Below are positions 45,344-57,324 of a DNA stretch of 64,000 nt, piece after piece. The stretch lies in the NCBI RefSeq assembly GCF_002208135.1, contig NZ_CP021646.1:2792001-2856000 (forward strand). The letters are read 5' to 3'. The stretch comes from Pseudoalteromonas piscicida (GTDB lineage: Bacteria > Pseudomonadota > Gammaproteobacteria > Enterobacterales > Alteromonadaceae). Under the pieces are notes generated by a model. That model was not told the DNA's origin. It did no database searches and worked only from the letters and a program-made list of their open reading frames with translations. The position numbers and the translations under genes are program-made. Every line of letters starts with the position of its first letter. Within the stretch, counting starts at the first letter, position 1.

Positions 45344-46570
45344 ATGAGCAAAGACAAGAATAGAGACCATGAGCTTTTTATTTGGTTTGGAGTAAATACT
45401 CGAGGCAAAAAACTTAATGGTGAGATGACAGGCCAAAGTGTGGCCCTAGTCAAAGCCCAGCTGAGAAAACAAGGCATTACCCCATCTAAAGTTAAACGCA
45501 AGCCTAAACCTCTCTTTGGCTTTTCTGGTACTCAAAAAATTAAATCTGTTGATATAGCAACGACAACCCGACAAATTGCTACAATGTTAATGGCAGGTGT
45601 TTCTTTAGTACAAACATTAGATATGCTTGCTCGTGGCATCAAAAATAAAAGCTTATCTAAGCTGATTGCCCATATCGCTGATGAAGTGAAAGCAGGCCAG
45701 CCTCTTGCTAAATCTCTAAGAGCATACCCTCGATATTTTGATGAGCTCTATTGTGACCTTGTCCATTCAGGGGAACAGTCTGGTGCTCTCGATACCATAT
45801 TTGACCGCATCGCGCTTTATAAGGAGAAGACTGAAGCACTTAAGTCTAAGATTAAAAAGGCGCTGTTCTACCCTATTGCCGTAGTGGCTGTAGCACTCAT
45901 AGTTACTGGTATTTTGCTTATTTTCGTTGTACCTCAATTCCAAGATATTTTTGCTGGTTTTGGCGCCGAACTCCCAGCCTTTACGCTAATGGTTATCGCG
46001 ATTTCCGAATTTATGCAGGAATATTGGTGGGTATTTGTGCTTGGACTTGGCCTTTTTGGTTATACCTATAAAGAAATGCTTATTCGCAGCGCTGCGGTAA
46101 AGCACTTTAATGACCGTATGATTTTACGTATTCCAGTGATTGGCGAGATCCTTAAAAAAGCAGCAGTGGCGCGTTATGCTCGTACGCTTTCGACCACCTT
46201 TGCAGCGGGTGTGCCCCTTGGCGATGCGCTAGATTCTGCCGCAGGAGCGTCGGGCAATATTATTTATAAAAATGCAATTAAAGAAATTAAAGCAGAGGTT
46301 AACTCGGGTAACCAAATGCACTGGGCAATGCATAACACCAAAGTCTTCCCTGATATGGTGATACAAATGGTGTCTATTGGTGAAGAATCGGGCTCTCTAG
46401 ATGGCATGCTGGCAAAGGTTGCTAACATCTATGAGCAAGAGGTCGATGATGCGGTGGATGGACTATCTAGTCTATTAGAGCCTCTCATTATGGTGGTACT
46501 CGGCGTACTGATCGGTGGCCTAATTATTGCCATGTACTTGCCGATATTCCAATTAGGCTCAGTTATTTAA
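45344..46570 (+). CDS. pilC: Type IV pilus inner-membrane platform protein PilC
   Basis: A 408-residue GspF-family protein with two repeated domains, each starting with a helix bundle (TTTRQIATMLMAGVSLVQTLDMLA and VARYARTLSTTFAAGVPLGDALD), and three membrane helices near 175-195, 215-235 and at the C-terminus. It connects the PilB motor to the growing pilus. Its usual upstream neighbour pilB is absent here and lies after coaE. Confidence 0.95.
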   Translation: MSKDKNRDHELFIWFGVNTRGKKLNGEMTGQSVALVKAQLRKQGITPSKVKRKPKPLFGFSGTQKIKSVDIATTTRQIATMLMAGVSLVQTLDMLARGIKNKSLSKLIAHIADEVKAGQPLAKSLRAYPRYFDELYCDLVHSGEQSGALDTIFDRIALYKEKTEALKSKIKKALFYPIAVVAVALIVTGILLIFVVPQFQDIFAGFGAELPAFTLMVIAISEFMQEYWWVFVLGLGLFGYTYKEMLIRSAAVKHFNDRMILRIPVIGEILKKAAVARYARTLSTTFAAGVPLGDALDSAAGASGNIIYKNAIKEIKAEVNSGNQMHWAMHNTKVFPDMVIQMVSIGEESGSLDGMLAKVANIYEQEVDDAVDGLSSLLEPLIMVVLGVLIGGLIIAMYLPIFQLGSVI

Positions 46571-46704
46571 TTTTTGTTCACAAAGTTACACTATTTAGAG
46601 GTACAGTGCTGTGCCTCTCAATAGTGCTGTGTGGTAAACTGCAAAAACCTATACCGAGCATGCCTCGAAAGTTTAAACAAAAAATATAAGCAAGCGCCCA
46701 ACTT

Positions 46705-47583
46705 ATGCAAGATATTATCAACTTGATGCAAACCCAGTTATGGTATTGGTTACTCACCGTTGGACTCGTTAGTCTTTGCATCGGCAGCTTTCTCAATGTG
46801 GTTATTCTTCGCTTACCTAAAATGATGAAGCAGAGCTGGCAGTCAGAATGTCGCGTGTTGCTCGCTGATGAGCTACCAAAACAAACCGCTGAAGCACCTG
46901 TTTTTAATTTAATTAAGCCAAACTCTCATTGCCCCAGCTGCAAAACGCCGATTAAGGCGTGGCAAAACATTCCACTGATCAGTTGGCTATTATTAAAAGG
47001 CAAATGCAACCACTGCGACGCGTCAATCTCTGTCCGCTATCCTTTGGTAGAGCTAACAACCTCCCTACTCTCCACATGGGTTGCGTGGCATTTTGGTGCC
47101 ACTTTAGAAGCCACGATGTATATTGTGATTACTTGGGTATTAGTCGCACTTACGGTTATCGATATCGACGAAATGTTGCTGCCCGATCAGTTAACGCTAC
47201 CAACCTTATGGTTAGTGCTGGTTGCCAGTTGTTTTGGTGTTGGCATCGACCCCAATAGTGCCATTATTGGTGCAGCGGTTGGTTATTTAAGTTTATGGAG
47301 TGTGTATTGGCTCTTTAAATTACTCACAGGTAAAGAAGGCATGGGCTATGGCGACTTTAAACTGCTGGCCATCTTTGGCGCATTAATGGGCTGGCAAGCA
47401 ATCTTAACCATAGTGCTACTTTCAAGTCTGGTCGGCGCAATCATTGGTAGCATCCAATTAAGCGTTCAAGGCCGAGATAAAGCCACGCCTATTCCGTTTG
47501 GTCCTTACTTAGCCATTGCAGGTTGGATCACTCTAATGTATGGCGAACAGCTGCAGCTGTGGTACGTAAACCTAATAATGTAA
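46705..47583 (+). CDS. pilD: Prepilin peptidase/methyltransferase PilD
   Basis: A 292-residue aspartic protease with several membrane segments. A four-cysteine site (CPSC...CNHC) lies in the N-terminal cytoplasmic loop. The two catalytic Asp residues are in VIDIDEMLLPDQ and GMGYGDFKLL. It cuts and N-methylates PilA and other pilin-like proteins. Confidence 0.96.
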   Translation: MQDIINLMQTQLWYWLLTVGLVSLCIGSFLNVVILRLPKMMKQSWQSECRVLLADELPKQTAEAPVFNLIKPNSHCPSCKTPIKAWQNIPLISWLLLKGKCNHCDASISVRYPLVELTTSLLSTWVAWHFGATLEATMYIVITWVLVALTVIDIDEMLLPDQLTLPTLWLVLVASCFGVGIDPNSAIIGAAVGYLSLWSVYWLFKLLTGKEGMGYGDFKLLAIFGALMGWQAILTIVLLSSLVGAIIGSIQLSVQGRDKATPIPFGPYLAIAGWITLMYGEQLQLWYVNLIM

Positions 47584-47592
47584 AGTAAGACA

Positions 47593-48222
47593 ATGCTAAA
47601 AACGAATAATTGGATTTTAGGGGTGACGGGCGGTATTGGAGCAGGTAAAACGGCCATCACTAACCACTTGCAGCAAAAAGGGATAGTGGTTGTTGACGCC
47701 GATATCGTTGCACGAGAAGTAGTCGCGCTAGGCAGCACTGGGCTACAAGCGATCGCGGATGAGTTTGGCAGTGCCATTTTACAGCCTGACGGCAACTTAG
47801 ACAGGGCTAAGTTAAGAGCCATTATTTTTGCTGATGCCGACAAAAAACAGTGGCTTAATGAGCTACTTCACCCGCTTATCCGTAATGAAATACTCACGCA
47901 GTTAAATGCAGCGCAAAGCGATTACGTGGTTTTAGCGGCGCCCCTGCTGTTCGAAAATGGTTTAGAGCGCTACTGCGATGCCACTTTACTTGTTGATGTT
48001 GCTGTTGATACGCAAATCGCAAGAACAACCAGCCGAGATTCAGTCGATGCAGCGCAAGTAAACCGTATTATCGAGTCGCAGTTACCGCGCTCAGATAAAC
48101 AAGCAAAAGCGGACTACATACTAGACAACGACCGACCGCTGCTTGAAAGCCTGCAAGAGACAGACAGACTACACAATGCGTTTCTTACACTGGCGCAAGA
48201 GAAAGTAAGACTAAATAATTAG
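47593..48222 (+). CDS. coaE: Dephospho-CoA kinase
   Basis: A 209-residue kinase catalysing the last step of coenzyme A synthesis. The P-loop is GVTGGIGAGKTAI at the N-terminus; DADIVAREVV and the LLFENGLERYCD segment are typical. It lies 9 bp after pilD, the usual arrangement. The zapD and yacG genes that normally follow are missing; pilB is found instead. Confidence 0.96.
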   Translation: MLKTNNWILGVTGGIGAGKTAITNHLQQKGIVVVDADIVAREVVALGSTGLQAIADEFGSAILQPDGNLDRAKLRAIIFADADKKQWLNELLHPLIRNEILTQLNAAQSDYVVLAAPLLFENGLERYCDATLLVDVAVDTQIARTTSRDSVDAAQVNRIIESQLPRSDKQAKADYILDNDRPLLESLQETDRLHNAFLTLAQEKVRLNN

Positions 48223-48331
48223 GCTAGACTTGGCTGTAAAACTTAATCTACACTCACAGTGATAACTTGGCATTTTTCCAACTTAATGATAAATATTGAA
48301 TATGCATTCAATGTGAAGGCAAAGAGGTACT

Positions 48332-50007
48332 ATGGAACATCATTCCCCGCTACTGCGTAAATTTATTACCTTAGGGCGAGTCACTGCTGAGCAAATAAAG
48401 TCTCGCCAGTCAGAAGCAAACACCACTGCCGAGTTGATTTGCCTAAGTTCAGGAATGAGCTCCAAAGAGCTAGCTGAAGAATGCCTAGACTTATTTAAAG
48501 TGCCATTCTTTAATCTTGATCACTTTAATGTCAGTGAAATTCCATCAGCGCTAGTCAAAGAAAAACTGATCCGTAAACACCATATTTTACCGCTAGTACA
48601 AAAAGGTAGAAAACTCTACGTTGCTGCCTCCGATCCCACTGATTTTGGCGCATTTGAAAACTTTGAGTTTAGTACTGGGTTACAGTGTGAAGTACTGGTA
48701 ACCGACTACAAAAAACTCGAAGCAAAGATTGATCAGCTGTTTGATGCAACAGGCGGCCTCTCGATCTCTGAAGAAGAATTTAAAGAATTTGCAGACTTAG
48801 AAGTCGATGACGAGCCTAAACAGCAAAACACCAACGAAGACAAAGACGATGCGCCAATCATCGTTTATATCAATAAAATCTTAATGGACGCGATAAAAAA
48901 AGGCGCGTCGGATCTGCACTTTGAGCCCTACGAGAAAAAATATCGCGTTCGCTTTCGTATCGATGGCCTGCTGCATGAAATGGCAAGCCCACCTAACACA
49001 CTAGCGACTCGGCTCGCTGCCCGTATCAAAGTAATGGCGCACTTAGACATAGCGGAAAAACGTAAACCGCAAGATGGCCGCATTAAATTAAAGATTTCCG
49101 AGCGCAAAAGTATCGATTTTCGTGTGAGTACGCTGCCTACCATGTGGGGCGAGAAAATCGTAATGCGTATTCTAGACTCGTCCAGCGCCATGTTGGGGAT
49201 TGACGTGCTAGGTTATGAGCCAGAGCAGAAAAAACTCTACCTCGACGCACTAGAGCAGCCTCAGGGCATGATTTTGGTAACCGGCCCAACGGGTTCTGGT
49301 AAAACTGTTTCACTTTACACGGGTTTAAATATTCTTAATCAGCCAGAGCGCAATATCAGCACAGCGGAAGACCCAGTCGAAATAAACCTCGAGGGCATTA
49401 ACCAAGTACAAATCAATATCAAAGCGGATATGACCTTTGCCAATGCCTTGAGGGCATTCCTGCGTCAGGATCCTGATGTGGTGATGGTAGGTGAGATCCG
49501 TGACCTTGAAACCGCAGAGATCTCAATAAAAGCGGCTCAAACTGGTCACTTAGTATTGAGTACATTGCATACCAATTCCGCGCCTGAAACGCTCACTCGT
49601 CTATTAAACATGGGCGTGCCGGCGTACAACGTAGCAAGCTCGGTGAGTCTGATTATTGCCCAGCGTCTCGCAAGACGCCTCTGTCCTAAGTGTAAAACAG
49701 CAGAAACGCTGCCAGAAGAAGCCTTGTTAGGGCAAGGCTTTACTGCCGAGCAGATTAAAGAGATTACCCTTTTTGCGCCTAAAGGCTGTGAACACTGCAC
49801 CGATGGTTACAAGGGCCGTGTGGGTATTTATGAAGTGGTAAAAATCACGCCTGAGCTTTCGCACCTGATCATGGAAGGGGCAATTCTCTTGAGATTGCCG
49901 AAAAAGCAGAGCAGTTAGGTTTTGATAACTTACGTAAGTCTGGTTTGAGAAAAGCCGCGGCAGGCGTAACATCGCTTACAGAAATCAACCGAGTGACAAG
50001 TTATTAA
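48332..50007 (+). pseudogene. pilB: Type IV pilus extension ATPase PilB, frameshifted near the 3' end
   Basis: The intact frame gives 528 residues with the N1 domain, Walker [15 protein letters not shown], Walker B/His box ([26 protein letters not shown]) and the four-Cys zinc site (CPKC...CEHC). At about 49883 the frame is lost: GGGGCAATTCTC should read GGGGCAAATTCTC. After adding one A, the family's normal tail ([20 protein letters not shown] ... TEINRVTSY) continues to a stop at 50005-50007, giving 558 residues. One-base deletion or sequencing error cannot be told apart. PilB powers pilus assembly, so a real loss would affect twitching. Confidence 0.9.
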
Positions 50008-50034
50008 GACTGATTGATTAAAGCAAAAAGATTA

Positions 50035-50247
50035 CGATGTAAAATCGCGCCCACAAATAAGCTAACACCCGCGTGGGAGCTGCTTTACGCGGCGAGCTTG
50101 ATGAAAAAGGCGATGTAAAATCGCGCCCACAAATAAGCTAACACCCGCGTGGGAGCTGCTTTACGCGGCGAGCTTGATGAAAAAGGCGATGTGAAATCGC
50201 GCCCACAAATAAGCTAACACCCGTGTGGGAGGCGCTTTACGCGGCGA
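50035..50247. repeat. 76-bp tandem repeat, three copies, REP-like
   Basis: Units start at 50035, 50111 and 50187 (period 76). Each contains AAATCGCGCCCACAAATAAG and GTGGGAG(C/G)(T/C)GCTTTACGCGGCGA; the third ends at the hairpin. The core matches the repeats at 30873-31029. They lie between convergent pilB and katG. Confidence 0.85.
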
Positions 50248-50352
50248 TATCAAAGCCTCAAGCACAATGCTAAGAGAGCGCCACCTCAGCCGCAGCATTG
50301 TGCATATCCCGCGACGCTTAGTTGAGTCACGGGATAGCGACTCGGCTAACAA

Positions 50353-52569
<2,217 letters not shown>

Positions 52570-52732
52570 CTACTGACGAGTAAATAATAGATAAAAATTT
52601 ACAAAAAAACATAAAAAAGGACCATTTAAGCACTCTTCCAAGGCTCATTAATTGTACTTTTGTGAACTTAAGTTTACTTGTTTTAACCCATAGTTTATTT
52701 AGGCTTTTTAGTCAGTAAGCCAGGCATTTGTT

Positions 52733-54133
52733 TTACTTAGATAAAGGTTTTTTATCGTTGATGAGCGTTGAACTGACGTTACTTTGAACAGGTGAAACTT
52801 TTTTAGCGTTCGCCATTGATATGTATTTTAAGACAACGCATCCCAATAATGCTGAAATAACGGATGCTAATAAAATTCCCAGCTTCGCCGAGTTTACTTG
52901 TGCTGCACCATAAGCTAAATCGGCAATAAACAAAGCCATTGTGAAACCAATCCCTGCTAACATGCTGCCACCACACACCATATTCCATCCTAAGCCGTCG
53001 GGTAGTTTTGCCAGTCGTATTTTGACTGCAACCCAGCTAAGTAACATGATCCCTAAAGGCTTGCCGATCACGAAGCAGACCAATACGGTTAAAGTCAGTG
53101 ACGACATGAAATTTGCACTTTTTAGTACAATCCCTGCATTCGCTAACGCAAATAGAGGCATAACGACAAACCCAACCCAAGGGTGGAGTAAAATTTCTAG
53201 CCGCTCGACTGGTGAGAGCGCTTCTCTTGCTGCGGCTTCTGCCGTTTTTAGTGCTCTCCTATCTGGTGTATCACCGCTTTTACGTTCCTCTAAAGGAAAA
53301 TTCATCACACATTGCATAATACGATGCAACCGCTCATCATCTACCCATTTCGTCGTTGGGGTCATAAGCCCCAATGCCACACCGGTGATTGTTGGGTGAA
53401 TTCCAGACATATCCACAGCTAACCAAATTAATCCACCTGCGATAAAGAATAGGGTAAAGCTGCGAACGCCGATAAAAGACATCATTTTCACTGCGATGAG
53501 ACCAGTCAAAGCAACCCCAACAGCAAGCCAGTCAATCCCCTCACCGTAACCTATTGCGACCACCAAAATGGCGCCGATGTCGTCCACGACAGCGAGTGAT
53601 AACATAAACACTCGTAAGGCCTTTGGGATACTGTGGCCAAGCAGGGCCAAGCAACCTATAACAAAGGCTGTATCGGTGGACATTACGGTCCCCCACCCGT
53701 GCAGCTCCGGTCTACCGTATTGTAGTAACAAGTAGATAGATCCCGGAATCAACATGCCGCCCAGTGCAGCTGAAATCGAAAACATAGCCAGCTTCGGATT
53801 ACGCAACTCACCTAGCACTAGCTCGCGTTTAAGTTCCAACGCAACTAAGAAAAAGAATATTGTCATTGCGCCGTCGTTGATCCATTCGTGCAATGAGCGT
53901 TTTAGCTCCATATCTTTGAAACTAATACCAATTGAAGCTTGCCAAAATTGCGAATATGACGTGCTCAAATCTGAGTTTGCAAACAGTAGCGCAATAATGG
54001 TTGCGAGAAATAGCGTCGCGCCCGCAGCCGTTTCGACTTTTATAAACCGAGTCACAGGCCGAATAAACCAATCTACATGTTCTTTTGGCAATTGCGTTAA
54101 GTGTGATGGATTGGTTTGATATTTATCTCCCAT
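52733..54133 (-). CDS. nhaA: Na+/H+ antiporter NhaA
   Basis: A 466-residue membrane antiporter with about twelve hydrophobic segments. The two ion-binding Asp residues are in LAVVDDIGAILVVA. It is longer than E. coli NhaA because of an extended hydrophilic loop (about residues 270-320, ERKSGDTPDRRALKTAEAA) and C-terminal tail. The start overlaps the hflC stop by 11 bp, so it belongs to an hflK-hflC-nhaA operon. It maintains sodium and pH balance in a marine cell. Confidence 0.94.
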   Translation of the reverse strand: MGDKYQTNPSHLTQLPKEHVDWFIRPVTRFIKVETAAGATLFLATIIALLFANSDLSTSYSQFWQASIGISFKDMELKRSLHEWINDGAMTIFFFLVALELKRELVLGELRNPKLAMFSISAALGGMLIPGSIYLLLQYGRPELHGWGTVMSTDTAFVIGCLALLGHSIPKALRVFMLSLAVVDDIGAILVVAIGYGEGIDWLAVGVALTGLIAVKMMSFIGVRSFTLFFIAGGLIWLAVDMSGIHPTITGVALGLMTPTTKWVDDERLHRIMQCVMNFPLEERKSGDTPDRRALKTAEAAAREALSPVERLEILLHPWVGFVVMPLFALANAGIVLKSANFMSSLTLTVLVCFVIGKPLGIMLLSWVAVKIRLAKLPDGLGWNMVCGGSMLAGIGFTMALFIADLAYGAAQVNSAKLGILLASVISALLGCVVLKYISMANAKKVSPVQSNVSSTLINDKKPLSK

Positions 54134-55129
54134 TTTTTGTCGCTTTGTGCGATTTTAAAAGCGCTTTATTCACATTTGTCTTATTCAAATATTGCAGTAG
54201 CTCATTCTTTGTTGAAAGTACTAAGGTGGTGTTGGCAGAAATAACCACAGGGTAAGAAGCCATTGAACGCGTAAATTCATACAAAGCTTTAGATTGAGCG
54301 CTTTGGCTATAAGCTTGCGCATATATTTTTGCCGCGGTTGCATCGGCCTCTCCCCTTATCTGCTCAACTCGCAGGTAGGCTTCGGACTGGATTTTATTTA
54401 ATTCTCTAACCCTATCTCCCCTTATTCTCGCAGCTTCGCCATTCCCCTCAGATAAAAAACGCTCAGCAATTTGTCGCCTCTCGCTGACCATTCTTTCATA
54501 AATTTTTGGTCGCACACTGGCATTGTAATTGATCCGTTTAAAGCGAATGTCTAGAAGCTCTATACCAAAAACACGTACCTTCTCCTCGGCAGCAGAGAAA
54601 ATTTCTTGTTCAACTAATTTTCGACCTTTCTGTATTGGCACTAAAGTACCTATTTTCAAGTCTTCTTCAAACGTGCTTAATACCCTTCTCTTAACGGACT
54701 TCGGTTTTTATCTGTTCGAATAATCTCTATAAGCTCATGCTTTGCAACCGCATTTCTTGTTTCGCTTCCCAAAATGTCATCCAACCTTGATTGCGCACTT
54801 CGCTCATCTTTCAAGCGAAGAAAGTACTGCAAAGGTTCGGTAATGCGCCATCTAGCAAAAAGGTCGACAGAGATATAAAGCTTATCTTTTGTAGGCATGT
54901 CAGAAGGTCTGCCATCCCACTCTAAAACCCGTTTCTCCATTATGTTAACTTGTTGAATAAAAGGCACTTTGATCTTTAATCCCGCATGCGTTATCGGCAT
55001 ACCGACGGGTTTGCCAAATTGAGTAATAATTACCTGCTGTACTTCGCTTACACTGTATAACGCGTTATTTAGTAGCAAAGTAGCAATAGCAATGACTGCA
55101 ATCACTAAGATCTTTTTCCTGTGTTTCAT
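54123..55129 (-). pseudogene. hflC: HflC-like SPFH protease modulator, frameshifted
   Basis: The N-terminal 150 residues (MKHRKKILVIAVIAIATLLL..., a membrane anchor, then the SPFH domain) run into an early stop at 54677. The rest, from VLSTFEEDLKIGTLVPIQKG to KATKNGR, is in another frame ending at 54123. One missing base near 54695-54700 (within AGAGAAGGG) would join them into about 335 residues, normal for HflC. It starts at the hflK stop. HflK and HflC form a membrane complex around FtsH. This copy is beside nhaA, not hfq-hflX, so it is probably a second paralogous set. Confidence 0.85.
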
Positions 55130-56151
55130 TATTTCTCTCCCATTTTTATATCGCCTAGATGCAGTAATGGCAGAATATGAGTGGTATTTTCATCAATAAT
55201 AATTTTCGAGCGAATGGTCGGAAGCACGAGCTGCATTGTTTCTATATATATTCGTCGCGTGGTGACCTCTGGAGCTTTGATATATTCTAGATATAACGCA
55301 TTGAACCGATCAGCATCTCCTCGCGCCTCATTAATACGTTTTAGACGATAACCATCAGCTTCGCGGATCCGTTGATCTTTTTCTCCCAAGGCAAGTGGGA
55401 TCACTTTGTTATAATCCCTTCGCGCTTCATTGATTAATTTCTCTTTTTCTTGTTGCGCCTGATTCACTTCATTAAATGATGCTTGTACTGGCTCGGGAGG
55501 ATTAATGTTTTTTAATTGTACTTGGTCAATTCGTAAACCCATTGCATATTTGCTTGATAAAGCCTGCATTTTAATTAGCGCTTCGGACTCGATCTCTTGT
55601 CGTCCAATCGTAATAACTTCGTCGACGGTTCTGTCCCCTACCACCTCCCGCATTACCGACTCAGACACGTATCGTAATGTTTCAGCAGGCTCCCTTACTT
55701 CAAAAAGAAACTTTTTTGGGTCGTCAATACGGTACTGTACTACCCACTCCACCAATGCCGCATTTAAATCTCCTGTAACCATTTGGGTTTCTTTTAACCC
55801 TTGGGACAGGCGTGGCATTTGGTGGGGATCTCCAGCACCAAGTGTTGAGAAACCAAACTCCTGCTTTAGTTGCCGTTTAACAGGCACAATAGTGGTGTTG
55901 TCTATACTCAGGGGCAATTTAAAATGTAACCCAGGATGTTCCAAAGAGGAGAACTTACCAAATCGCTGGACAACAGCGACAGAATCACTAGGAACCGTAT
56001 AAATCGAGCTCCATATAGTTATGGAAAGACTAGTAATAATTATAATGATGAAGAAATTTGAAGGACTACCGCCTGGCAGCATATTTTTGTAATGAGAAAG
56101 TTTATTGACGATATCATCTAAGTCTGGAGGTGATTTGTTTCCTCCCCCCAC
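55129..56151 (-). CDS. hflK: HflK-like SPFH protease modulator
   Basis: A 340-residue membrane protein: a Gly-rich N-terminus (MGGGNKSPPDLDD), one membrane segment (FFIIIIITSLSITIW, about 33-50), SPFH domain and a helical C-terminal region (NEARRDYNKVIPLALGEKDQ). It overlaps hflC by 1 base. It is probably a second HflK copy since hfq and hflX, the usual neighbours, are absent. The protein would modulate FtsH or form its own membrane cage. Confidence 0.88.
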   Translation of the reverse strand: MGGGNKSPPDLDDIVNKLSHYKNMLPGGSPSNFFIIIIITSLSITIWSSIYTVPSDSVAVVQRFGKFSSLEHPGLHFKLPLSIDNTTIVPVKRQLKQEFGFSTLGAGDPHQMPRLSQGLKETQMVTGDLNAALVEWVVQYRIDDPKKFLFEVREPAETLRYVSESVMREVVGDRTVDEVITIGRQEIESEALIKMQALSSKYAMGLRIDQVQLKNINPPEPVQASFNEVNQAQQEKEKLINEARRDYNKVIPLALGEKDQRIREADGYRLKRINEARGDADRFNALYLEYIKAPEVTTRRIYIETMQLVLPTIRSKIIIDENTTHILPLLHLGDIKMGEK

Positions 56152-56262
56152 GGGTGTCCAGTTTGATTATTCGGGCTCATTTCAAACACTCTCTTTTTTA
56201 ATGTGATACATAGCTTAAATTAAGCTTTCGTTTTACTTGCCGCGACTAAAAAGCCTACAGGT

Positions 56263-57324
56263 TCATTGATAAAAGTACTTTCTTACATAGGGGGAGGTCA
56301 TCGCAGATAGCAGTCCTACATAGTCCAGCTTAAATCTGATCTCTTGACCAACCTTCAAAGGTTTTCTTACACTCTCGACTACCATGTGGTCACTGCTGCT
56401 CGCGACAATAGTGATCCCTGTTGGTGGTGTTATGCCTGAAGGATTAACATCCTGACGACCAAGGGCTAACAGTGCTTGATCAACCAGTTTCCGATTTTTG
56501 ACTTCTGGTGATTCACCGAAGGCATTTTTATAACGCCTTCCCCAAGGGGCGGATGGTTTTTTATTGGACTCAATAACTTCAGCGACCAACGTTATGGCAT
56601 CGGTATTGGCTCCAGCGATGGGACGCTTATTTAGCGCTTCTACTCCAAAATAAATAGACTCTCCTAGCCTCAGTTGAGTGACACAACTCCGTTGATCTAA
56701 ACTAAATGCCCATAGCAAACTCGCTGAACTCCCACCGGATATCACTTGTAGCCTAATGCCAAATTGATTTTCAACTTCTAGCATTAACTTGGCCAACTGC
56801 GCCATATTTTCTTGCTCTGGTGCAACACCATAACGACACGCTAGGTTGGCGCCAATTCCTTTTAATTCGATATTTGACAGGGCTAATGTTTGCCTTATTG
56901 TATTCGACAGTTGCTCAGGCATAACCCCCTCTCTCAAATCGCCAAGTTCCACCATAATAATAACGCCGTGGTAATAACCCGCCTTCTTAGCGGCTTTTGC
57001 AAGCGCTCTAATGATTTGTAACTCGGTATTAAGACTCACTTCGCAGTTCAGTACCACTCTGTCTACTTGACTTAACATTGGAGAACGGATCAGCATAATT
57101 GGTATTGTAATCCCTGCACGTCGCATTCTTTCAATGTTCTCAATACGGGAATCAGCCAGCATATTGGCTCCAGACTCGACTAACATAGCCGCAACCTTAG
57201 GATGTCCCATAAATACTTTTGTTACTGGTACAACATCTATACCATGACGCTTTAACTTGTCGATAAGGAGGCGTGCATTCACCGCAATCTTAGCACAGTC
57301 GATTTCCAGCCTAGGATTGCTCAT
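56263..57324 (-). CDS. Alanine/ornithine racemase-family PLP enzyme
   Basis: A 353-residue fold-type III PLP enzyme. The PLP lysine is VVPVTKVFMGHP near residue 36, and the phosphate-binding region is VISGGSSASLLWA. It is related to ornithine racemase (Orr) and YhfX-like proteins rather than to cell-wall Alr. The start overlaps the DUF1611 gene by 4 bp, so the two work in one pathway, probably handling a D-amino acid. The exact substrate is unknown. Confidence 0.8.
   Translation of the reverse strand: MSNPRLEIDCAKIAVNARLLIDKLKRHGIDVVPVTKVFMGHPKVAAMLVESGANMLADSRIENIERMRRAGITIPIMLIRSPMLSQVDRVVLNCEVSLNTELQIIRALAKAAKKAGYYHGVIIMVELGDLREGVMPEQLSNTIRQTLALSNIELKGIGANLACRYGVAPEQENMAQLAKLMLEVENQFGIRLQVISGGSSASLLWAFSLDQRSCVTQLRLGESIYFGVEALNKRPIAGANTDAITLVAEVIESNKKPSAPWGRRYKNAFGESPEVKNRKLVDQALLALGRQDVNPSGITPPTGITIVASSSDHMVVESVRKPLKVGQEIRFKLDYVGLLSAMTSPYVRKYFYQ

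Noticed and set aside
50035..50247. The 76-bp repeats as a CRISPR array
   Set aside because: The units are identical over their whole length with no variable spacers, and no cas genes are present in the window.
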